A stretch of DNA of 52,758 bases from an uncultured Prevotellaceae bacterium (GTDB lineage Bacteria; Bacteroidota; Bacteroidia; Bacteroidales; Bacteroidaceae): the NCBI GenBank assembly GCA_902778535.1, contig CACYYG010000021.1, positions 1-52,758 on the forward strand, in the 5' to 3' direction. Positions 52,686-52,758 of this stretch are shown one piece after another (the first letter of the stretch is position 1; the number at the start of each line of letters is the position of its first letter). The notes under the pieces were generated by a model. The model was not told the origin of the DNA, searched no databases, and saw nothing but the letters and a program-made list of their open reading frames with translations. The position numbers were made by a program, and so were the translations under genes.

Positions 52686-52758
52686 AATGAGATGACATGG
52701 GAGGTCAGGGGTGCTACTACTATCCTTGCAGTACAATAAAAGCAGCAGGGTTTCCGTT

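Overview
The window looks like chromosome of a Bacteroidales bacterium, most probably Prevotella or a close relative. The grounds are: about twenty promoters with the Bacteroidetes -7 box TAnnTTTG, almost no Shine-Dalgarno sequences, and Bacteroidales-typical families (DUF4468, DUF2490, DUF4956, putative porin, DUF3791/DUF3990, GGGtGRT protein). No rRNA, tRNA, CRISPR array or complete insertion sequence was recognised.

Layout. 0-2 kb: end of an unknown gene, miaA and a diacylglycerol-kinase-like gene. 2-6.5 kb: a small lipoprotein on the opposite strand, then an exported GH2 beta-galactosidase abutting a phytase-like secreted protein. 6.5-13.6 kb, minus strand: one operon (TPR protein, WecB-like epimerase, DedA) and a second (gyrA, paralogous TPR protein). 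13.9-16.6 kb: thiamine-phosphate-synthase-like gene, prs and a TlpA-like lipoprotein. 16.6-17.8 kb: a decayed patch with a GNAT remnant, a small antitoxin-like gene, an integrase remnant and a palindrome array. 17.8-24.2 kb: kdgK, kdgA, a large hybrid sensor kinase, its response regulator and a short AbgT-like membrane protein, all plus strand and closely spaced. 24.2-36.0 kb: an accessory island, AT-rich in its middle, with a broken polyvalent-kinase gene, several unknown genes, an Eco57I-type methyltransferase next to a PLD-SNF2 helicase (a likely restriction-modification pair), a highly structured RNA upstream of that pair, and a 455-base dispersed repeat. 36.0-49.5 kb: housekeeping and envelope genes (mgtC-like, recJ, glnS, TPR protein, DUF4468, putative porin, a DUF2490/DUF4956/VTC operon, a NifU-like/GGGtGRT pair). 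49.5-52.8 kb: uxaA, a second copy of the 455-base repeat, and a DUF3791/DUF3990 pair whose second gene is truncated.

How the genes fit together. KdgK and KdgA complete hexuronate breakdown (KDG to KDPG to pyruvate plus glyceraldehyde-3-phosphate), and UxaA, 31 kb away, supplies KDG from altronate. With the secreted beta-galactosidase this suggests a plant-polysaccharide user. The kinase and regulator follow kdgKA so closely that they are probably cotranscribed.

The most unusual property is the density of small repeats. There is a G/C-rich inverted-repeat element read in frame inside miaA, a half copy inside the methyltransferase, and short tandem repeats (GAATTGAGAATTGA type, CACCTCTCACCACTCACC type, ATTCTTC type) inside or at the edges of at least nine genes. 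Three genes appear to start at TTG codons lying in these repeats. There are also two intergenic arrays of palindromes with an exact 22-base period but different sequences, and two copies of a 455-base element. The best candidate for something undescribed is the multi-branched RNA at about 34.87-35.14 kb; the 455-base repeat and the 22-base-period arrays come next. All family assignments were made by reading motifs, without database searches.
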